Shown one piece after another: positions 1 through 8,860 of a stretch of DNA of 64,000 nt. Positions within the stretch are counted from its first letter, which is position 1. Each line of letters begins with the position of its first letter. This DNA is from an uncultured Tenacibaculum sp. (GTDB lineage: Bacteria > Bacteroidota > Bacteroidia > Flavobacteriales > Flavobacteriaceae), in NCBI RefSeq assembly GCF_947504135.1, contig NZ_CANNGG010000004.1, positions 124,001 through 188,000 on the forward strand, read 5' to 3'. A program made the translations under genes and the position numbers. The notes under the pieces were generated by a model, which worked only from the letters and a program-made list of their open reading frames with translations, searched no databases and was not told where the DNA came from.

Positions 1-101
1 AAGAGTAGAAAAAAAAGCATACAAGATATTAAATAGTACATTTAATAAACCATACTTTTTGTAGGGAATGGCATATTTAATAATCTTTTTAAAGTAATTC
101 A

Positions 102-1811
102 TTATAAGTTTAATTCTTTAATAATACGTTGGATTTTAGCGTCTAAATCATTTTCTACTTGAACAAATTCATTAATAGTATTTAATTTAGTTTTTACACT
201 AAAATAGAATTTGATTTTTGGCTCGGTACCACTTGGGCGAGCTGCAATTTTAGTTCCGTCTTCTGTGTGATAAATTAATACATTCGATTTAGGAATATCG
301 ATTGTTGTTTCTTCACCAGTGATTAAATTTTTTCTTGTTGAAGATTGGTAATCATATAAGAATTCAACTTTAGAACCGTCGATTTCAGTAAAAGGATTGT
401 TACGTAAATCAACCATCATTTGTTTGATTTGTTGCGCTCCATCCATTCCTTTTTTTACTAAAGAAATTAGATGTTCTTTATATAAATGATGACGTGTATA
501 TAAGTTTAATAATTCTTTATAGAAAGAACTGTTATTAGCTTTTGCATCTGCAGCGATTTCACAAGCTAGTAGGGCAGAGGTAACCGCATCTTTATCGCGG
601 ACAAAATCACCTACCATATAACCAAAACTTTCTTCACCACCACCAATAAAATCAAGTTCAGGATGGTCTTTAATCATTTTAGCAATCCATTTAAAACCAG
701 TCAATCCAACTTTAGTTTCAACTCCATATGAATCGGCTATTTCATTCACTAAATTGGTAGAAACAATTGTAGAGCCTACAAATTGTTTTCCATTTAATTT
801 TCCTTGTTTTTTCCAATCGTTGATTAAGAAATCGGTCATCATACTCATGGTTTGATTTCCGTTTAACAAAGTCATGTTCCCTTCTATATCTCTAACAGCA
901 ATTCCAATTCTGTCTGAATCAGGATCGGTTCCCAATACGATATCAGCGTCAATTTTATTGGCTAAATCTACTGCCATTTTAAGAGCAGCTGGTTCTTCAG
1001 GATTTGGAGATTCTACCGTAAAGAAATCACCATCAGGAATAGCTTGTTCTTCAACAATATGAACTTGAGTATAGCCAGCACGTTTTAAAACTTCAGGAAT
1101 TAACTTGATAGAGGTTCCGTGTAACGAAGTAAAAACAATTTTTAAGTCTTTACGACCTTTGATATCAAAAGTTCCGTTAGCTAAAGAAGCTTTCCAAAAG
1201 GCTTCGTCAATTTTGCTTCCGATAGAAGTTATCAATTCTTCTTTTGCATTGAAATTAATTTCAGAAAAGTCTAAAGAGTTTACTTCGTCGATAATTTCAG
1301 TATCTTGTGGAGGCACAATTTGCCCACCATCATTCCAATATACTTTATATCCGTTATATTCTGGTGGATTGTGTGAAGCAGTTAATACGATTCCAGCATC
1401 ACATCCTAAGTAATTTACCGCAAAAGATAACTCTGGAGTAGGGCGCATATCTTCAAACAAAAACACTTGAATGTTGTTTGCTGATAAAACATTCGCAACC
1501 ACTTTAGCCAACCACTCACTGTCGTGACGACAATCGTAACCGATAGCTACTTTTAATGCTTTATTAGGGTAAGTTTTGTGTAAGTAATTACTTAGTCCTT
1601 GAGTTGCTTTACCTAAGGTATATTTGTTAATTCGGTTGGTACCTGCGCCTACAATTCCGCGCATTCCTCCAGTTCCAAATTCTAAATTTTTATAAAAACG
1701 ATCAGCTAAATCCTCAGCATTAGCGTTTATTAATTGCTGAATTTCTTGTTGTGTTTCCGAATCGAAAGCGTCAGAAAGCCACTGTTTAGCGTTGTTTAAA
1801 ATCTCTTTCAT
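102..1811 (-). CDS. pgm: Phosphoglucomutase/phosphomannomutase family
   Basis: Alpha-D-phosphohexomutase of 569 residues, interconverting hexose 1- and 6-phosphates in the cytoplasm and feeding sugar-nucleotide synthesis. The phosphoserine loop TASHNPPEYNG is at residues 144-154, with Ser146 as the predicted phosphorylated serine. The metal loop DPDSDRIG lies near residue 300, the sugar-binding GGEESFG near 390, and the phosphate-binding RPSGTEPKIKFY near the C-terminus. The length fits the long PgcA/PGM2-like subgroup. The start is the only sensible ATG, with a TACCTTTG promoter box about 20 bases upstream. Family assignment is secure; whether glucose or mannose phosphate is the main substrate cannot be told from sequence. 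Confidence 0.93.
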   Translation of the reverse strand: MKEILNNAKQWLSDAFDSETQQEIQQLINANAEDLADRFYKNLEFGTGGMRGIVGAGTNRINKYTLGKATQGLSNYLHKTYPNKALKVAIGYDCRHDSEWLAKVVANVLSANNIQVFLFEDMRPTPELSFAVNYLGCDAGIVLTASHNPPEYNGYKVYWNDGGQIVPPQDTEIIDEVNSLDFSEINFNAKEELITSIGSKIDEAFWKASLANGTFDIKGRKDLKIVFTSLHGTSIKLIPEVLKRAGYTQVHIVEEQAIPDGDFFTVESPNPEEPAALKMAVDLANKIDADIVLGTDPDSDRIGIAVRDIEGNMTLLNGNQTMSMMTDFLINDWKKQGKLNGKQFVGSTIVSTNLVNEIADSYGVETKVGLTGFKWIAKMIKDHPELDFIGGGEESFGYMVGDFVRDKDAVTSALLACEIAADAKANNSSFYKELLNLYTRHHLYKEHLISLVKKGMDGAQQIKQMMVDLRNNPFTEIDGSKVEFLYDYQSSTRKNLITGEETTIDIPKSNVLIYHTEDGTKIAARPSGTEPKIKFYFSVKTKLNTINEFVQVENDLDAKIQRIIKELNL

Positions 1812-1831
1812 GTGTCAAATTAAAAAACGTA

Positions 1832-1839
1832 CAAAGGTA
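1832..1839 (-). promoter_or_regulatory. Bacteroidota -7 box of pgm
   Basis: On the minus strand this reads TACCTTTG, an exact match to the Bacteroidota primary-sigma -7 consensus TAnnTTTG, 20 bases before the pgm ATG. No clear -33 TTTG was seen. Confidence 0.5.
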
Positions 1840-1844
1840 CGAGT

Positions 1845-2801
1845 TTAAAAATTCAGTTGGTCTTTAATTTTGTAATGTTTTTGTTGTGGATTACTCTTAA
1901 TTATTAGCTCACCTAAGAAGCCTGCTAAAAACATAAGAGTTCCTAAAATCATTGAAGTTAAGGCTATGTAAAACCAAGGGTTATTTGTAACTAGTATTGC
2001 TTTTACTCCCACAGTTAGGTGGTAAATTTTCATCACTCCAATAAAAAAAGCAGACAAGAATCCGAAAATAAACATTAAGGTTCCCCATAAACCAAAAAAG
2101 TGCATAGGGCGTTTTCCAAACTTAGATAAAAAGGAAATAGTAATTAAGTCTAGAAAACCGTTTACAAAACGATCCATACCAAACTTGGTAACTCCATATT
2201 TACGAGCTTGATGTTGTACTACTTTTTCATCAATACGATTAAAGCCTTCATTTTTAGCTAAAACAGGAATGTAACGGTGCATTTCTCCGCTTACTTTTAC
2301 CGCTTTTACCACTTCATTTTTATAAGCTTTTAATCCACAATTAAAATCGTGTAATTTTAATCCTGATGTTTTACGAGCCGCCCAATTGAATAACTTTGAT
2401 GGAATATTTTTCGTTACAACATTATCGTAGCGCTTTTTCTTCCACCCAGAAATTAAATCGAAGTTATCTTCTGTAATGAGTTTATATAATTCAGGAATTT
2501 CATCTGGACTGTCTTGTAAGTCTGCATCCATGGTGATAACCACTCGTCCTTTTGCTAAGCCAAAACCAGCATCTAACGCTTGTGATTTTCCGTAGTTTTT
2601 TTGAAAACGAATTCCTTTAACTGATTTGTTTTTAGCTGATAACTCTTCAATAACACTCCAAGAAGTATCTGTGCTACCATCATCTATAAAAATGAGTTCG
2701 TATAAAAACTGATTGGATTGCATGACATTTGCAATCCAATCGTGTAATTCGTGTAAAGACTCTTCTTCATTAAGAAGAGGTATTACTACCGATATATCCA
2801 T
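1845..2801 (-). CDS. Family 2 glycosyltransferase, GtrB/DPM1-like, membrane anchored
   Basis: Polyprenyl-phosphate sugar transferase of 318 residues. The GT-A domain starts with VVIPLLNEEESL, has the nucleotide-binding FIDDGSTDTSW at residues 38-48, and the metal-binding DxD inside MDADLQDSPDE at 91-101. Two transmembrane helices follow at about 232-260 and 275-300, as in GtrB-type enzymes that load a sugar onto undecaprenyl phosphate at the inner face of the membrane. It follows DUF4199 and precedes pgm on the same strand, so a sugar-donor role near pgm is plausible but inferred. Donor and acceptor are not determinable. Confidence 0.88.
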   Translation of the reverse strand: MDISVVIPLLNEEESLHELHDWIANVMQSNQFLYELIFIDDGSTDTSWSVIEELSAKNKSVKGIRFQKNYGKSQALDAGFGLAKGRVVITMDADLQDSPDEIPELYKLITEDNFDLISGWKKKRYDNVVTKNIPSKLFNWAARKTSGLKLHDFNCGLKAYKNEVVKAVKVSGEMHRYIPVLAKNEGFNRIDEKVVQHQARKYGVTKFGMDRFVNGFLDLITISFLSKFGKRPMHFFGLWGTLMFIFGFLSAFFIGVMKIYHLTVGVKAILVTNNPWFYIALTSMILGTLMFLAGFLGELIIKSNPQQKHYKIKDQLNF

Positions 2802-2879
2802 ATAATTAGTTCAAAATTTATCAGGTAAAGTTACGAAGTATTACTTTTATGTAAAACTTTAACCTGTTTAAACTATGTT

Positions 2880-3401
2880 TTAATATTGTTCTTCTTCTGT
2901 TTTTTTCATGATAGCGCCTCCAATTGCAGAAATGATAAATCCGAAGAAAGCTGAAACAACTAAAGACACCGGAATAGTTATTATAGGGCTACTAAATTTT
3001 TCAGCCATAGCTTCTGAAGCTTCAATTTGTTCATCGTTCATACCTGCATCTAACCATGCTTGTTTTTGTACTTCCATCATTTGAGCTTGAAAATCTGGCT
3101 CAATAACATTTGTAAATAATAATGTGTAAACGGTAGTAATTACAGCACTAATAACAGCAATACCAACTCCTACTTTTAAAGCTTGCCCAAAGGTTAAAAA
3201 CCCGCCATTATAGGTTTTAAACTTTTTGATTCCTAGAATGATGATAGCAACCATTGCTACAAAGCTAATGATTCCACTTAACCAGCCAAATTTGATTAAG
3301 GTACCTGTTGCATAAAATGCTAAGTGAATAAAAACTCCAATAATACCTAGATATAATCCGTAGTTTAAAATTGTGCTTTTGCTGTTTGCTTGATTTTCCA
3401 T
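2880..3401 (-). CDS. DUF4199 family membrane protein
   Basis: A 173-residue protein with four predicted membrane helices (about 10-32, 38-57, 73-97 and 145-165) and a polar loop between the third and fourth. The pattern, including GGFLTFGQALKVG after helix two, is that of the DUF4199 family, widespread in Bacteroidota and without known function. It has its own TATATTTG promoter box. Family call is from memory of the conserved motif. Confidence 0.75.
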   Translation of the reverse strand: MENQANSKSTILNYGLYLGIIGVFIHLAFYATGTLIKFGWLSGIISFVAMVAIIILGIKKFKTYNGGFLTFGQALKVGVGIAVISAVITTVYTLLFTNVIEPDFQAQMMEVQKQAWLDAGMNDEQIEASEAMAEKFSSPIITIPVSLVVSAFFGFIISAIGGAIMKKTEEEQY

Positions 3402-3423
3402 TGTGTAATTTTAGTTAGTGATA

Positions 3424-3431
3424 CAAATATA
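3424..3431 (-). promoter_or_regulatory. -7 box of the DUF4199 gene
   Basis: Minus-strand TATATTTG, an exact TAnnTTTG match 22 bases before the ATG. Confidence 0.5.
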
Positions 3432-3538
3432 TTCTTTTTTAATGTTACGTTTATTTAATACTGCTAAAAGCAAAAAATAAGAGCAACAACCTATTAGTAT
3501 TCAAAAACTTAGAAATGTTACAGATTTTTTATGCAAAT

Positions 3539-3574
3539 TTTGTTGTTTTTTACGGAAAAATCGTTGTAAATTTG
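3539..3574 (+). promoter_or_regulatory. Promoter of the SRP RNA
   Basis: TTTGTTG at 3539-3545 supplies the -33 element and TAAATTTG at 3567-3574 the -7 element, with a 21-base spacer that fits the Bacteroidota consensus. The RNA's 5' end is expected about four bases downstream. Confidence 0.75.
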
Positions 3575-3577
3575 CAC

Positions 3578-3673
3578 AGGCAAGTCCTACACAACCAGCT
3601 CCCTTTGAATCCCCCAGGGCGGGAACGCAGCAAGGGTATTAGGTCGTAGCGGTGTGATGTAGGTAGCTTGCCT
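3578..3673 (+). ncRNA. ffs: Signal recognition particle RNA, small bacterial type
   Basis: A 96-base RNA closed by the complementary ends AGGCAAG and CTTGCCT. The apical Ffh-binding domain shows the diagnostic GGGCGGGAACGCAGCAAGGG, that is a GGAA-like tetraloop plus the asymmetric AGCA internal loop. It binds Ffh to target nascent membrane proteins to FtsY/SecYEG. A T run follows at once at 3673-3679 and would terminate the transcript. It stands alone between xerD and the DUF4199 gene. Confidence 0.93.
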
Positions 3674-3696
3674 TTTTTTGTACCCAAAAGTTTCGT

Positions 3697-4620
3697 TTAT
3701 TTTTCCTCTTCATTTAAATTAAAACCACTTCTAGGGTGATGTAATTCAACCACTTCTTTAAGATAGCTATTGTCTAAATGGACATAAATTTCGGTTGTCG
3801 TAATGCTTTCATGCCCCAATAATTGTTGAATAACACGTAAATCTGCTCCGTTTTTTAGTAAATAAGTAGCAAAAGAGTGTCGTAATGTGTGTGGACCAAT
3901 ACTTTTTTTAAGATTGATTTTTTGAGCTAATTCTTTTAAAATAATAAAAATCATTTGACGGGTTAGCTTATTACCTCTTCTATTTAGAAAAACAGTGTCT
4001 TCATCTTCCTTTTTAGGAGTGATTTGAGATCTGATTTCATTAATATAGAAGTTCAATCGATGAATAGTGGTAATATGAATAGGTACAAAACGGTATTTAT
4101 TTCCTTTTCCAAGAACTTGAATATAGCCTTCATCAAAAAACAAATCAGAGAGTTGTAAATTGATTAATTCGCTTACACGGAGTCCGCAACTGTAAATAGT
4201 TTCTATAATGGTTTTATTGCGTTCTCCTTGAGGATGACTTAAATCGATAGCAGCAATTAACTTATCTATATCTTCTTTTTCTAACGTATCAGGAAGTTTC
4301 CTTGTAATGTTCGGGCTTTCAATTAAATCGGTTGGGTTGTCTTTTCGATAGTCTTCAAAAACTAAATAATCAAAAAAACTACGAAGACCAGAAATTAACC
4401 GAGCTTGACTACGAGCATTGATACTTTTACTAGTTTCATAGATGAATTGCTGAATAGTTTCTGTAGTTATATGAATTGGAGAAGGAGCGTTTTCTAGATT
4501 TTCTACAAACAAAGAAAGTTTATTTATATCTCTTTTATAACTATCTATAGAGTTTTTTGAAAGGCCTCTTTCAATTTTTAAAAAGTTAGTATAGTCGTAT
4601 GTAGTTTGTTTCCAGTTCAT
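3697..4620 (-). CDS. xerD: XerD-type tyrosine recombinase
   Basis: A 307-residue site-specific recombinase with an N-terminal SAM-like core-binding domain (about 1-90) and a C-terminal catalytic domain. All six catalytic residues can be placed: Arg148 (CGLRVSEL), Lys172 (GKGNKYR), His244 and Arg247 (HTLRH), His270 (LGHESI) and Tyr279 (EIYVH). Length and lack of any mobile-element gene nearby fit the housekeeping XerC/XerD enzyme that resolves chromosome dimers at dif. It is usually annotated XerD in this group; XerC cannot be excluded without comparison. No dif-like site was recognised here. Confidence 0.85.
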   Translation of the reverse strand: MNWKQTTYDYTNFLKIERGLSKNSIDSYKRDINKLSLFVENLENAPSPIHITTETIQQFIYETSKSINARSQARLISGLRSFFDYLVFEDYRKDNPTDLIESPNITRKLPDTLEKEDIDKLIAAIDLSHPQGERNKTIIETIYSCGLRVSELINLQLSDLFFDEGYIQVLGKGNKYRFVPIHITTIHRLNFYINEIRSQITPKKEDEDTVFLNRRGNKLTRQMIFIILKELAQKINLKKSIGPHTLRHSFATYLLKNGADLRVIQQLLGHESITTTEIYVHLDNSYLKEVVELHHPRSGFNLNEEEK

Positions 4621-4716
4621 TAATAAAAAAAGATGTTTTTTTAAAAAAAAAATATTTTAAGAATAAAAATACAGTTATTTTTGCTGCTCAAACTTAAAAT
4701 TATAAATTTAAAAATT

Positions 4717-5208
4717 ATGAAAAAATTATTATTAGTAATTGCTATGGTAGCTGCAGGTTTTACAGCTAATGCACAAGAGGCTAACGGGCAAACAGCAAAA
4801 GGAAAGTGGGTTATTGAAGCTAATACAGGCTCAGCAACTACAGGAAATACATCTTTCTCTTTAGCAACATCAAACGGAAATACAGAATGGAGTATAGGTT
4901 TAGATGGTGGTTATTTTGTAGCTGATGATTTAGCTGTTAAAGCAGGTCTTGGTTATAGAGATAATGGTTTTGCTGATGCATTTGCATATAAGATTGGTGC
5001 AGAGTATTATATCGGAAGTCAGTTTCCTGTAAGTGTAGATTTTACAGGTGATACTAACTCTGATTTAAAATGGTTAGGATTACAAGCTGGTTATGCTTGG
5101 TTCTTAGGAGAAAACGTAAGTTTAAAACCAGCCGTTAGATATAATGTTGGTTTAGATGATCAAGATGGTGTATTCCAAGGGGTTGTAGGATTTGCTTTAT
5201 ATTTCTAA
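4717..5208 (+). CDS. Small outer-membrane beta-barrel protein
   Basis: A 163-residue exported protein. The start is put at the ATG followed by a clear signal peptide, MKKLLLVIAMVAAGFTANA, with cleavage just before QEANGQ; a longer reading from a TTG at 4681 would bury the signal. The mature part has alternating short strands ending in an aromatic C-terminus (FALYF), typical of an outer-membrane barrel. A strong terminator follows. Function unknown. Confidence 0.8.
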   Translation: MKKLLLVIAMVAAGFTANAQEANGQTAKGKWVIEANTGSATTGNTSFSLATSNGNTEWSIGLDGGYFVADDLAVKAGLGYRDNGFADAFAYKIGAEYYIGSQFPVSVDFTGDTNSDLKWLGLQAGYAWFLGENVSLKPAVRYNVGLDDQDGVFQGVVGFALYF

Positions 5209-5230
5209 GAAGTACCTTAAAATAAACTAT

Positions 5231-5260
5231 AAAAAGGAAGCAAAATTGCTTCCTTTTTTT
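5231..5260 (+). terminator. Rho-independent terminator after the beta-barrel gene
   Basis: Inverted repeat GGAAGCAA / TTGCTTCC extended by A and T runs, followed by seven T. Confidence 0.85.
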
Positions 5261-5307
5261 ATACAAGAAAGTTAAAAAGAGTATTTTTACTTTAGAAAAT
5301 ATTAAGG

Positions 5308-5724
5308 ATGAAAAAAATAATTATAATAAACGGACCTAACTTAAATTTATTAGGAAAACGAGAGCCAACTATTTACGGTTCAAATTCTTTTGAAGACTTT
5401 TTTAAAGATTTGAAAAACAAATATACCACTGTAGAATTAGAGTATTTTCAGTCGAATATAGAAGGTGAGTTAATAAATAAATTACACGAAGTTGGTTTTG
5501 ATTATGATGGAGTCATACTTAATGCTGCCGCTTACACACATACCTCTGTAGGTATTGGAGATGCTGTTAAGGCAATTGAAACTCCAGTGGTTGAAGTGCA
5601 TATTTCTAACATACATGCAAGAGAGGATTTTCGACATGTAAGTTATATCGCCCCGAATGCAAAAGGAGTTCTTTTCGGATTTGGTTTACAAGGGTATGAA
5701 TTAGCGCTTCAAAGTTTTTTGTAG
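5308..5724 (+). CDS. aroQ: Type II 3-dehydroquinate dehydratase
   Basis: Third enzyme of the shikimate pathway, dehydrating 3-dehydroquinate to 3-dehydroshikimate. The 138-residue protein begins with the family signature INGPNLNLLGKREP, containing Arg18 and the catalytic Tyr23. NAAAYTHTS near 71-79 and EVHISNIHAREDFR near 95-108 carry the substrate-binding Asn and catalytic His. The length is normal for the dodecameric type II enzyme. Its 3' end overlaps the convergent DUF4105 gene by 24 bases, so the two transcripts must overlap. Confidence 0.97.
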   Translation: MKKIIIINGPNLNLLGKREPTIYGSNSFEDFFKDLKNKYTTVELEYFQSNIEGELINKLHEVGFDYDGVILNAAAYTHTSVGIGDAVKAIETPVVEVHISNIHAREDFRHVSYIAPNAKGVLFGFGLQGYELALQSFL

Positions 5725-6888
5725 ATACCAATAACGAACTCCTAATAGTATAAATAAAGGAATCATAGGGTAGGTGTATAGTTGTATTTTAGTAAACCAT
5801 ATTATAGGAATAAGGAGTAAAAAAACTAATAAAACTAAACAGTATTTACGAATCCACATAGGTGGTTCTTTTTTTAACAAGAAAAAAGCTACTATTATAT
5901 TTGGAGCAAATGCCCATAAAAAATTAAAATTATTTGGTGCTGTTGAATGATTGGTGAAAAACCATAAGAATACAATTAATAACCCTAAAATTCCTGTTGT
6001 AAAAAACAACGTAAAGTCAAGCCATTTACTTCTTTTTGAGTTTTTTATGTCTTTATAGGTGATAAAAAGTCCTAATAAAAGGAAAAGTATTATTGCTAAA
6101 AACGGACTAAAAACGTCACTTTTTGATTTTTTTTCTTCAAAATCTAGTAAAATGTTTATTTTTTGAACTAAATCTTCTTCTTTATTTCCTTTGATGATTT
6201 TTGAAGCCTTTAAAGCTTCAAAAACATAATCAGGGAGGTATAAATATTCTGAAGCAGTGGCTGTTTTGTCTAGTTTACTTCCTAATGCTATATTGATTCC
6301 TAAGCTTCCCCACGTATTCGGGTTGATTTCTTTATTCATTAATTGTCTCAGAGATAAATCTTCTGAAACAAAATCATCTTTAAAAAGTAAACTGTCACCT
6401 ATTACTTTTTGGATGATATCACGAGGTCTGGTAGCGCAATTGTCAAAAAATGGATCGTAGAAGTAGCTTGCGTTTTCAGGAAGCGCATTGTTTTCTAAAA
6501 ATTTAAAAAACTCATTTTTTTGTAGCTGTGTTAAGTTTAAAACTTGTTCTTTAATCCAACGACCATCTTGTTGTGCGCTTTTTAAGGATAAATAAAATGG
6601 ATAGCGTGCCAATTTATATTTCATAAATCCTTTTGTAAAATTGATATAAAAGTTAGGGTCTTCAAAATCGAAAATACCGTAGTTATAGATTAAATCAATT
6701 TGTAAAACAGGATCTTTTACACGAACCGCTGTGTGCCCAAATTTTTCATATAAAGCTTCTCCTGGTCCTGAAGTAATTACACTTATTTGTGAAAATTTAG
6801 ATAAAGTTAAAGTATTGGTGTTTTGAGAAATTCCTACGGTAATACTTAATAAAGTAAGTAAAATGAAAGCAAATTTTTTTATCATCAT
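5701..6888 (-). CDS. DUF4105 (Lnb N-terminal-like) membrane protein
   Basis: A 395-residue protein. An N-terminal signal peptide or anchor (about 1-21) is followed by a periplasmic domain with SVITSGPGEALYEKFGHTAVRV and FFDNCATRPRDII, the His- and Cys-containing motifs of the DUF4105 family. The last 140 residues hold about four to five membrane helices starting near residue 260. The Cys-containing motif suggests a thiol-protease-like fold, but activity is not established. The gene converges on aroQ with a short overlap. Confidence 0.78.
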   Translation of the reverse strand: MMIKKFAFILLTLLSITVGISQNTNTLTLSKFSQISVITSGPGEALYEKFGHTAVRVKDPVLQIDLIYNYGIFDFEDPNFYINFTKGFMKYKLARYPFYLSLKSAQQDGRWIKEQVLNLTQLQKNEFFKFLENNALPENASYFYDPFFDNCATRPRDIIQKVIGDSLLFKDDFVSEDLSLRQLMNKEINPNTWGSLGINIALGSKLDKTATASEYLYLPDYVFEALKASKIIKGNKEEDLVQKINILLDFEEKKSKSDVFSPFLAIILFLLLGLFITYKDIKNSKRSKWLDFTLFFTTGILGLLIVFLWFFTNHSTAPNNFNFLWAFAPNIIVAFFLLKKEPPMWIRKYCLVLLVFLLLIPIIWFTKIQLYTYPMIPLFILLGVRYWYLQKTLKR

Positions 6889-6957
6889 AAAAAGCTAAAC
6901 TACATGAGTGTTTTACAAATATCATAAAACCGATTCATATAGTTATGAATTTTTAGG

Positions 6958-7935
6958 TTAATGTTTAATTCCAATAGTTTCCTCTATAAATTGAGCAATG
7001 CGTTTTTCTAACCAGTCATTTTCAGTATTGGTAAAAGATGATATAAAACCAACATGTCCTCCATAATTAGGTGTTAACAAGTAAAAGTTCTTCATGTTTT
7101 TAGCTTCTTTTGAAGGAAAGCACTCTTTTGATAAAAAACTATCGTTTAAAGCATTTATAAGTAATGTTGGGACTTTTATTTCAGGAATAAAAGGTTTTGA
7201 GCTTGCTTTTTGCCAATAGTCTTCAGAACTTTCGAAACCAAAGACAGGAACTGTGTATTGTTTTTCTAAGTGACGAAACTTACTTGCTTTAAATAACAAT
7301 TCTTTGTTGAGTTTAAAATCAGGAAATTTTTCAGCTTTTTTTAGAAGTTTTAATTTCATTGTTTTTAAAAACTCATTCAGGTATATTTTGTTTTTTAGCT
7401 TGTTTAATTCAGCTTGTGAAGAGGTTAAATCGACGGGGACAGAAACAGCTACACCTCCTTTTACTTCTGAAGGAATGTCGCTAAATTCACCCAAATATTT
7501 CAACGTTAGGTTTCCTCCTAAACTAAATCCGACAAGAATAATTTCATCATAACTGTAATTTTTATTAAGATATTTGATGATAAAATCAACATCATCAGTT
7601 TTACCACTGTGGTATGTTCCTAAAAGTAAATTGTCTTCACCGCTGCAGCCTCTCAGGTTCATGCAGACAGTATCAAACCCTTTTTTATTAAGGTAATTAG
7701 AAGTGGTAATCATATAGTTTGATTGTGAACTCCCTTCTAATCCATGAATTAACAATACTAAGCTTTTTGAACCTACCAATGAAAAATCTAAATCTATAAA
7801 ATCAGCATCCCAAGTTGTTACTCTTGTTCGGTCATACACAATTGTGTTTTTCATGAACAAAGGACGATATATTGTGTTAAAATGTCCGTTCTTAAAAGGT
7901 AGGCTGGGTGAAAATATGTCTGAAATAATTGGCAT
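6958..7935 (-). CDS. Alpha/beta hydrolase, YheT family
   Basis: A 325-residue hydrolase of the YheT/UPF0017 group. LLIHGLEGSSQSNYM provides the oxyanion-hole HG motif, VGFSLGGNLTLKYLG the nucleophile elbow with the catalytic Ser, NALNDSFL the acid, and GGHVGF the catalytic His. Family members are probable esterases or lipases with poorly defined substrates. The gene stands alone, with a gap of about 70 bases to the DUF4105 gene. Confidence 0.88.
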   Translation of the reverse strand: MPIISDIFSPSLPFKNGHFNTIYRPLFMKNTIVYDRTRVTTWDADFIDLDFSLVGSKSLVLLIHGLEGSSQSNYMITTSNYLNKKGFDTVCMNLRGCSGEDNLLLGTYHSGKTDDVDFIIKYLNKNYSYDEIILVGFSLGGNLTLKYLGEFSDIPSEVKGGVAVSVPVDLTSSQAELNKLKNKIYLNEFLKTMKLKLLKKAEKFPDFKLNKELLFKASKFRHLEKQYTVPVFGFESSEDYWQKASSKPFIPEIKVPTLLINALNDSFLSKECFPSKEAKNMKNFYLLTPNYGGHVGFISSFTNTENDWLEKRIAQFIEETIGIKH

Positions 7936-8035
7936 AATACTGCGTTATAGCATTTATAACAAATATGACAAAAAATAGCTAAAATATAAAACTCATCAAA
8001 TGATTTCTTATTTTAGCTGTAAATTATGAAACACT

Positions 8036-8788
8036 ATGAATATCAAAAAATACATTCCAAATTTATTGACTTTAGGAAACTTGTTATGTGGTACCATTGC
8101 TACTGTTTTTGCTATTAAAGGAGACTTTTTTGCAACGGCAATTTTAGTAATGACAGGAATTCTTTTTGATTTTTTTGATGGGTTTGCAGCACGTATGTTA
8201 AATGTACAAGGTGAACTAGGAAAACAATTAGATAGTTTAGCAGATATGGTAACGAGTGGTGTAGTACCTGGAATTGTGATGATGCAAATGTTGGTAAATG
8301 CTTTTGATGTTGATGCTGTTGGTTACTTTGGCGTTGATACATACGGAGCTACCGGTAGTAACTTGCCATATTTAGGGTTGATATTAACACTAGGAGCTGG
8401 GTATCGTTTAGCTAAGTTTAATATCGACGAACGTCAATCGGATAGTTTTATTGGTGTACCAACACCAGCAATGAGTTTATTTGTAATTTCATTGCCATTA
8501 ATAGCTCAGTTTGATAAAGAATCTTTTTTTATAGGTTTGATAGAAAATCAATATTTTTTATTGACTATAACTGCATTATTTACATATTTGATGAATGCTG
8601 AAATTCCGTTATTTTCTTTAAAGTTTAAAAACTTTTATTTTAAAGATAATGTGATAAAATATGTGTTTTTAGTTTTATCTGTAGTGTTAATTATCACCTT
8701 AAAGATAGTTGCAGTACCTATGATTATTCTTTCATATATAGTGTTGTCTCTTGTAAATAATTCGGATAAAAAACTTTCGTCAAAATAA
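8036..8788 (+). CDS. pssA: CDP-diacylglycerol-serine O-phosphatidyltransferase
   Basis: Integral membrane enzyme of 250 residues making phosphatidylserine, the precursor of phosphatidylethanolamine, from CDP-diacylglycerol and serine. The CDP-alcohol phosphatidyltransferase signature is perfect: Asp45, Asp48-Gly49, Ala52-Arg53, Gly62, Asp66 and Asp70 at the required spacing. Several membrane helices surround it. The start MNIKKYIPNLLTLGNLLCG matches the usual family N-terminus. A bidirectional terminator separates it from convergent lptB. Confidence 0.95.
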   Translation: MNIKKYIPNLLTLGNLLCGTIATVFAIKGDFFATAILVMTGILFDFFDGFAARMLNVQGELGKQLDSLADMVTSGVVPGIVMMQMLVNAFDVDAVGYFGVDTYGATGSNLPYLGLILTLGAGYRLAKFNIDERQSDSFIGVPTPAMSLFVISLPLIAQFDKESFFIGLIENQYFLLTITALFTYLMNAEIPLFSLKFKNFYFKDNVIKYVFLVLSVVLIITLKIVAVPMIILSYIVLSLVNNSDKKLSSK

Positions 8789-8824
8789 TATAGAAAAACT
8801 ACCAAATAAAGGAGTGAAGTCATA

Positions 8825-8857
8825 AAAAAAACCACGTTGTTCACAACGTGGTTTTTT
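8825..8857. terminator. Bidirectional terminator between pssA and lptB
   Basis: Perfect stem ACCACGTTGT / ACAACGTGGT with a two-base loop, flanked by A on the left and T on the right, so it can stop transcription from both convergent genes. Confidence 0.9.
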
Positions 8858-8860
8858 GTA

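Noticed and set aside
1..101. Gene fragment at the left edge
   Set aside because: No frame with coding character; the pgm stop is at 102 and the remaining bases are AT-rich without a hairpin.
3697..4620. Tyrosine recombinase as evidence of an integrated element
   Set aside because: It has housekeeping XerC/XerD length and motifs, no att-like repeats, and core genes on both sides.
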